Positions 59,604 to 64,000 of a stretch of 64,000 bases of DNA are shown here, one piece after another. Both the position numbers and the translations under genes were made by a program. The notes beneath the pieces are model-generated. The model saw only the letters and a list, made by a program, of their open reading frames with translations, was not told the DNA's origin and made no database searches. The first letter of the stretch is position 1, and each line of letters opens with the position of its first letter. The DNA lies in assembly GCA_964526565.1 (NCBI GenBank), contig CAZGMC010000008.1, forward strand, positions 1 through 64,000, read 5' to 3'. Source of the stretch: CAZGMC01 sp964526565. GTDB lineage: Bacteria > Pseudomonadota > Alphaproteobacteria > DSM-16000 > Inquilinaceae.

Positions 59604-60629
59604 ATGATCGGGAAGGAAGCGGCTCTCGTCACCGGCGGGGCCGGCTATATCGGCAGCCATGCGGTGCTGGCCCTGCGTGCCGGCGGCCATCCGGTGGTGG
59701 TCCTGGACGACCTGTCGACCGGGCGGCGCGAGGCGGTGCCCGGCGACGTGCCGCTGGTCGTCGGCAATGCGGGGGATGCCGGCCTGCTGCAGCGGGTCTT
59801 CGCCGAGTACGGCGTCGGCGCCGTGCTGCACTTCGCCGGCAGCATCGTCGTCCCCGAATCGGTGGCCAGGCCGCTGGCCTATTACCGCAACAACACGGTC
59901 AACAGCCACGCCCTGGTGGAAGCCTGCGTTGCCGCCGGCATCCGCCGCTTCATCTTCTCGTCCACTGCGGCCGTCTACGGCATGCCGGCCACCCTGCCGG
60001 TCACCGAGGACGCACCGACGGCGCCGATCAACCCCTACGGCACCTCGAAGCTGATGACGGAATGGATGCTGCGCGATGCCGCCCGGGCCCACGACATCCG
60101 CCATGTGGTCTTGCGCTATTTCAACGTCGCGGGCGCCGATCCCGCCGGCCGCGCCGGCCAGTCGACGCCGGCCGCCACGCACCTGATCAAGGTGGCGTGC
60201 GAGGCGGTTCTGGGAGCGCGGCCGACCGTGCAGGTGTTCGGCGAGGACTATCCAACCGAGGACGGTACCGGCGTGCGCGACTACATCCATGTCACTGATC
60301 TGGCCGATGCGCATGTGCTGGCCCTCGAGCACCTGCATGCCGGCGGCGACAGCCTGGTGCTGAACTGCGGCTACGGCCATGGATATTCGGTGCGTCAGGT
60401 GCTGCGCGCCGTTTCGGCCGCCGCGGGCGTGCCGGTGCCGGTGGCGAGCGCGCCGCGGCGGCCGGGTGACCCGGCTGCCCTGGTGGCCGGGGCCGGGCGG
60501 ATCCGTGGCGTCCTGGGCTGGCGGCCCCGCTTCGACGACCTTGACGTGATCGTCGGCACGGCACTCGCCTGGGAGCGGACCCGGCAGGCGGCCGCCGCGG
60601 CCCCCGTCCGGACCGGCCGGCCGGCATGA
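59604..60629 (+). CDS. galE: UDP-glucose 4-epimerase
   Basis: This 341-residue extended SDR interconverts UDP-glucose and UDP-galactose (possibly the N-acetyl forms). It carries ALVTGGAGYIGSHAVLAL at the N-terminus, VLDDLSTGRREAV, LHFAGSIVVPESVARPLAYYRNN, FIFSSTAAVYG, the YGTSK catalytic pair, LRYFNVAGADP and GTGVRDYIHVTDLADAH, all in GalE order and spacing. It provides a nucleotide sugar for the polysaccharide. A 216-bp gap follows before the sugar transferase gene. Confidence 0.93.
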   Translation: MIGKEAALVTGGAGYIGSHAVLALRAGGHPVVVLDDLSTGRREAVPGDVPLVVGNAGDAGLLQRVFAEYGVGAVLHFAGSIVVPESVARPLAYYRNNTVNSHALVEACVAAGIRRFIFSSTAAVYGMPATLPVTEDAPTAPINPYGTSKLMTEWMLRDAARAHDIRHVVLRYFNVAGADPAGRAGQSTPAATHLIKVACEAVLGARPTVQVFGEDYPTEDGTGVRDYIHVTDLADAHVLALEHLHAGGDSLVLNCGYGHGYSVRQVLRAVSAAAGVPVPVASAPRRPGDPAALVAGAGRIRGVLGWRPRFDDLDVIVGTALAWERTRQAAAAAPVRTGRPA

Positions 60630-60845
60630 GTCCGGCCGGCCCCCGCGCCACGCCACGCCACGCCGCGCCGCCTGCCAGTCCGGGCACGAAAGGCGCTGTC
60701 CGGCGTGGGGAAAGCGGTTAATGTCTGGCACGACGATGCCGCATGAGGGCGTCGCACCCGGCCCGTCCGCCGCTGCGGGTTCGAGTGCCGTGGTCCGGCA
60801 CTGCAATGCCGGGCCCGCCGCCAGCCTGAAAGAACGTCCCGCCGC

Positions 60846-62234
60846 ATGAAGCTGTTCAACCTGCACGTGCCGCTGGCTGCCGTCACGCTGGGCTTCGCCG
60901 ACCTGGTGCTGCTCTACCTGGCCATGGCGTGCGGCCTGTCGTTCAGCTACTCGACCTTCGGCGCGATCTTCGGCGGCGATGCCGGCCAGATGCGGCAGGC
61001 GGCCTTTTTCGTGCTGACGCTGATCATGTTCATGTTTGTCATGGGGCTCTACCAGCGTCAGTACATGACCGACATCAAGGTCGTGTTCCTGCGGCTGCTG
61101 ATCAGCTTCGGCCTGGCAATGTGTTTCATGTCGCTGGTCTTCTATGTGCTGCCGGCGGCGCGGATCTGGCTGAGCGCCCTGCTGCCCTCTTTGGTCCTGG
61201 GCTTCTGCGCCGTCATGGTTTCGCGCGAAGTCTTCATGCGCGTGTCCAAGACCAGTGCCTTCAAGCGGCGCGTGCTGGTGCTGGGCGGCGGCGCCAGTGC
61301 GGCGCGGATCGCCGTTCTGGAAAAGATGCACACGCAGAGCGCCTTTGTCTGCGTTGGGTTCATCCCCATCGGCGGGGGCGACGCAGACATCCCGCGCGAC
61401 CGCCTGGTCGAATCGAACGAGGCTCTGCCGGACCTGGCCCAGCGGGTGGGGGCGGACGAGATCGTCGCGGCGCTGGAGGACCGGCGCCTGGCCCTGCCGA
61501 TGCACGAGCTGCTGGACTGCCGGCTGCGCGGCATCAACGTGATCAATTTCTCGACGTTCGTGGAACGGCAGACGGGGCAGGTCGAGCTGCAGTCGCTCTA
61601 CCCAAGCTGGCTGGTGTTCTCCGAAGGGTTTTCCGGCGGCAGCACCGTGCAGCGCGCCGCCAAGCGGGCGTTCGACGTGAGTGTCAGCCTGCTGTTTCTG
61701 GTTTTGACCATGCCGCTGATCGTGGTGACGGCGCTGTGTGTCCATTTCGAGGACCGCGGGCCGGTGTTCTACCGGCAGGAGCGGGTCGGCCGCCAGGGCC
61801 GGGTGTTTTCGGTGCTCAAGTTCCGCAGCATGCGCGTGGATGCCGAGCGCGACGGCGTGCCGCGCTGGGCCCAGGTGGCCGACCCGCGGGTGACGCGCGT
61901 CGGCGCCTTCATCCGCAATGTGCGCATCGACGAGATCCCGCAAATCATCAATGTGCTGCGCGGCGAGATGAGCTTCGTCGGGCCGCGCCCGGAGCGGCCG
62001 ACGATCGTCGCCGAGCTGCGCGAGCACATCCCGTTCTTCGATTGCCGCCACATGGTCAAGCCCGGCATCACCGGCTGGGCCCAGATCAACTATCCCTACG
62101 GCGCCTCGCTGCACGATGCGCGCGAAAAGCTGAAGTACGACATGTACTACATCAAGAACTACAGCCTGTTCCTTGATTTCATCGTGATCCTGCAGACGGT
62201 GCGTGTGGTGCTGTGGCCGCTCGGGGTGCGGTAA
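60846..62234 (+). CDS. Polyprenyl sugar-phosphate transferase (EpsB_2/WbaP-type initiating transferase)
   Basis: This 462-residue membrane enzyme attaches the first sugar 1-phosphate to undecaprenyl phosphate. Four hydrophobic segments (about residues 10-30, 48-65, 75-100, 105-125) precede a Rossmann-like domain (VLVLGGGASAARIAVL). The C-terminal bacterial sugar transferase domain has KRAFDVSVSLLFLVLTMP, FYRQERVGRQG, KFRSMR, RIDEIPQIINVLRGEMSFVGPRPE and KPGITGWAQI. The N-terminus (FNLHVPLAAVTL) and layout resemble the PEP-CTERM-associated EpsB_2 group. Its 3' end overlaps the convergent glycosyltransferase by 56 bp. Confidence 0.9.
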   Translation: MKLFNLHVPLAAVTLGFADLVLLYLAMACGLSFSYSTFGAIFGGDAGQMRQAAFFVLTLIMFMFVMGLYQRQYMTDIKVVFLRLLISFGLAMCFMSLVFYVLPAARIWLSALLPSLVLGFCAVMVSREVFMRVSKTSAFKRRVLVLGGGASAARIAVLEKMHTQSAFVCVGFIPIGGGDADIPRDRLVESNEALPDLAQRVGADEIVAALEDRRLALPMHELLDCRLRGINVINFSTFVERQTGQVELQSLYPSWLVFSEGFSGGSTVQRAAKRAFDVSVSLLFLVLTMPLIVVTALCVHFEDRGPVFYRQERVGRQGRVFSVLKFRSMRVDAERDGVPRWAQVADPRVTRVGAFIRNVRIDEIPQIINVLRGEMSFVGPRPERPTIVAELREHIPFFDCRHMVKPGITGWAQINYPYGASLHDAREKLKYDMYYIKNYSLFLDFIVILQTVRVVLWPLGVR

Positions 62235-63318
62235 CCGGCCCGATCCCCGGTGCATCCGTACGCATCCCCAAGACCTTGCTGTAGATCGCCGCGATCCTTG
62301 TAGCGACCGCGTCCCAGGACATGTCCGCCACCAGGGATCGTCGATGCTCGCGGACCCCAGGATTTTCAATGAAATGAAGTGCCTGATTGCGAATGGCATC
62401 GTCATCGTAAGGATCGATCTCCCGCAGGTCGGCACCTGACACGTCAAGCATCATGGAATGATGCCGGGTGACAACGACCGGCGTGCCCGCGGCCAGCGCT
62501 TCGAAAACGCCGTTTGGCGTCACCTCGGACGTGCTCGGAAGAACGAACACGCCGGCTGCAGCGTAGGCGGAGGGCAGCAGCGGGTCGTTGTAGTGCAGAG
62601 GTCCGAGATAGGTGACGTTGCTGTAGCCCAGAATCTGCTTGAGATAGGGAGCCTCGGACCTGTTGCAGGCGCCGATGAGGACGATCGGAATGCCGTCCCC
62701 GGCCATTGCCCGGGCGATCGCAATTTGATTCTTGCGCAGGTTGATCTGTCCGACGCAGAGAACAAAAGGCTGCTTTATGGTATATGTATCAAGAAACAAC
62801 GTTGGGTCTGCCGCAAAGAAAGCCGGCGCGATTCCGTTCGGAACAATCTCGACCTTGCCAGGATCGACATTGAATGCATTTACAAGGGTGGCTTTTTCGC
62901 GCCGGGTCAATGCAATCAGGCGATCGGCGGAATGCAGCCCATTCTTCATCTGCCGGTAACTTGTCTGGGTGACGTCGCCGCATACCTTGGCGGCAACATA
63001 ATCCGCCAGCCTTGCGCGCCAGATCGAGAACCTGGAAACGGGATGTATGACCGGCGATACGATCGTCGGCAGCCCTTGCGCTTGAGCGCCCTTCACCAGC
63101 CTTTCATTGCCGCCGCCAATGTCGAAAACATGCGCGACATCGAAATCCTTCAGATTCTCGGCCGTGGGATTGAAGAACGCCGCCTGATGGCCGAGGCGTT
63201 GCAGGCCGGCAGCGGTTTCAAGAAGTTTTCTCTGAACGCCGCCAATCCGCTGCAAGAGAAGGAGGTCCGACATGAGCGCCACGCGCAATGACGAGGAACC
63301 GGAAACGGTGCAGTTCAT
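62179..63318 (-). CDS. Family 4 glycosyltransferase
   Basis: This 379-residue GT-B protein has an N-terminal LMSDLLLLQRIGGVQRKLLETAAGL with the GGVQR loop typical of GT4 proteins, VAHVFDIGG, and a donor domain with IVPNGIAPAFFAA, FVLCVGQINLRKNQIAIARAM and LPSTSEVTPNGVFEALAAGTPVVV (acidic donor motif). Base composition is somewhat lower in GC than its neighbours. The last 18 or so codons overlap the end of the convergent sugar transferase gene, so its C-terminal Ala/Pro tail is probably dispensable. A start later than 63318 (for example at the ATG of LMSDLL) is possible. Confidence 0.88.
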   Translation of the reverse strand: MNCTVSGSSSLRVALMSDLLLLQRIGGVQRKLLETAAGLQRLGHQAAFFNPTAENLKDFDVAHVFDIGGGNERLVKGAQAQGLPTIVSPVIHPVSRFSIWRARLADYVAAKVCGDVTQTSYRQMKNGLHSADRLIALTRREKATLVNAFNVDPGKVEIVPNGIAPAFFAADPTLFLDTYTIKQPFVLCVGQINLRKNQIAIARAMAGDGIPIVLIGACNRSEAPYLKQILGYSNVTYLGPLHYNDPLLPSAYAAAGVFVLPSTSEVTPNGVFEALAAGTPVVVTRHHSMMLDVSGADLREIDPYDDDAIRNQALHFIENPGVREHRRSLVADMSWDAVATRIAAIYSKVLGMRTDAPGIGPVTAPRAATAPHAPSAGSR

Positions 63319-63370
63319 GCTCTTTCCCTTTGACCGGGTCGGCAGGATACGATGATCTACGAGGCGGCGT

Positions 63371-63406
63371 CACCCGCGTGGTCACCCGCGTGGTCAGCCG
63401 CGTGTT
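63371..63406. repeat. Three-copy 12-bp tandem repeat upstream of the GT4 gene
   Basis: Two perfect copies of cacccgcgtggt and one with two changes (cagccgcgtgtt) lie in the 155-bp gap between the two minus-strand glycosyltransferase genes. No ORF uses it. It is similar in style, not in sequence, to the array near tadC. Confidence 0.75.
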
Positions 63407-63473
63407 GCGTCCTGCCAGCCGGTGACCCCGTCAGGACCGTTCCCTCGGTCAACGCCGGCTGGCCTGGAGATGT

Positions 63474-64000
63474 TCAGCGACCGAGGACCGTCGCCATGAT
63501 CTGCTGCCAGTTCTGGCGATCTTCCGGTGCCCACAACAGGCCAGCGGCTGCAAGCCCGCGTGCGCGCCACTTGTGTCCCAGGTCGGCATTGGTCCGGCTC
63601 AACGTGCGATAGTCGGAGACGATGCGCCAGCGTAGGCGCCTTCGGTGTCCGGAAAATCTTGGGTCTAAGAATGCCAGGATCGAGGCGCGACAATACAATC
63701 CCGTTCTTGTTGCTGAAGATGTGGTCAGCCGGTTCCCTTCACGGCGATGATGCATGAACACCACAGGTGAAAATACCAGGTCCGAACGATTGGCCATGCA
63801 CAAATAAAAGTACCAGTCGTTCCGTATCCACAGTTTCTCGTTGAAGCCCCCAACATCATGAACGGCACTCTTCCTCGCGACGACCCCTCCCAGATGCATG
63901 ATCGTTTCACCTATGAAGGACTCGACGGGGCGTTGCACCCGGACCGGCCGTCCGCTCGCGAAGGCCGGCTGCAGGCAGTCGGCACGGGCGGAGATGCCGG
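63474..64000 (-). CDS. Glycosyltransferase, GT2-like C-terminal part (cut by window edge)
   Basis: The frame is open to the right edge, so the start lies outside the window; about 175 codons are visible. The visible part resembles the C-terminal half of family 2 (GT-A) glycosyltransferases: ETIMHLGGVVARKSAVHDVGGFNEKLWIRNDWYFYLCMA matches the acceptor-side GGFxE...DWxxxL pattern that carries the catalytic acidic residue. It is followed by a tail containing LRWRIVSDYRTLSR and a probable C-terminal helix. It is on the same strand as the GT4 gene to its left. Confidence 0.78.
   Translation of the reverse strand, partial: GISARADCLQPAFASGRPVRVQRPVESFIGETIMHLGGVVARKSAVHDVGGFNEKLWIRNDWYFYLCMANRSDLVFSPVVFMHHRREGNRLTTSSATRTGLYCRASILAFLDPRFSGHRRRLRWRIVSDYRTLSRTNADLGHKWRARGLAAAGLLWAPEDRQNWQQIMATVLGR

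Noticed and set aside
58577..60298. 573-codon plus-strand frame overlapping the exported protein and galE
   Set aside because: It is a +1 shadow with Arg/Gly/Pro-rich composition; the competing frames carry a signal peptide and GalE motifs.
60724..60742. Sigma-54-like promoter CTGGCACGACGATGCC upstream of the initiating transferase
   Set aside because: The distance between GG and GC is nine bases rather than the required ten, and the TT before GC is missing one T.
58773..62447. 1224-codon minus-strand open frame
   Set aside because: It is opposite to galE, the sugar transferase and the exported protein, which have clear motifs; the frame is low in sense-like composition and lacks a domain.

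Overview
This 64 kb window is strongly GC-rich chromosomal DNA with dense, overlapping operons. Its gene content points to an alphaproteobacterium, possibly of the Rhodospirillales type: a Tad/Flp pilus locus, a DUF3140 protein, a cold-shock protein with a Gly-rich tail, kdsD, and a very large surface-polysaccharide locus. That placement is an inference from gene content. No rRNA, complete tRNA, insertion sequence, integrase or CRISPR array was seen.

Layout. 1-4.3 kb: end of a tad locus (tadA/cpaF tail, tadB, tadC, tadE and a second TadE-like gene), with tadD inverted between tadC and tadE. 4.3-12 kb: housekeeping and accessory genes (Memo-AMMECR1 fusion, 3-hydroxyacyl-CoA dehydrogenase, DUF3140 protein, cold-shock protein, cation/proton antiporter, kdsD), with a 0.9 kb gap holding a good intrinsic terminator. 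From about 12.3 kb to the end almost every gene concerns nucleotide-sugar synthesis, glycosyl transfer, sugar decoration or glycan export.

The polysaccharide locus falls into modules. (a) 12.4-14.4 kb: membrane-bound UDP-GlcNAc 4,6-dehydratase-like protein. (b) 14.5-20.3 kb, minus: SDR, HAD phosphatase, HpcH aldolase, transaldolase-like protein, SIS isomerase, zinc-ribbon methyltransferase and Gfo/Idh/MocA oxidoreductase, a set that looks like synthesis of an unusual sugar or sugar acid. (c) 20.4-27 kb, minus: pseudaminic-acid type nonulosonate genes (GNAT, PseI, PseG) run together with an ATP-grasp enzyme, metallophosphoesterase, methyltransferase and class III aminotransferase. (d) 27-31.3 kb: glycosyltransferases. 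(e) 31.4-42.8 kb, minus: PseF, a fused B12-dependent glutamate mutase, methyltransferase, AAC(3)-like acyltransferase, AMP-forming ligase, acyl carrier protein, a PFTS-motif-like protein, a DUF4910 protein, a hexapeptide acetyltransferase and two methyltransferases. (f) 43.2-53.7 kb, plus: an FnlA/RmlD-like/FnlC set for a UDP-L-6-deoxy-HexNAc, a PglK-like ABC flippase, PseC and further sugar enzymes. (g) 53.8-58.2 kb, minus: Wzy-like polymerase and a KdsB-like/SDR/2-hydroxyacid dehydrogenase trio. (h) 58.6-64 kb: exported protein, galE, initiating polyprenyl sugar-phosphate transferase and two more glycosyltransferases, the last cut by the window edge.

Working model: the initiating transferase, many glycosyltransferases, ABC flippase and polymerase build a heteropolysaccharide containing a nonulosonic acid and an L-6-deoxy amino sugar. 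The most notable part is module (e). There a glutamate mutase with all its substrate-binding residues in place sits in one overlapping operon with a ligase, a carrier protein and an AAC(3)-like transferase. This suggests a 3-methylaspartate-derived acyl decoration of an amino sugar, a pathway I do not recognise as described.
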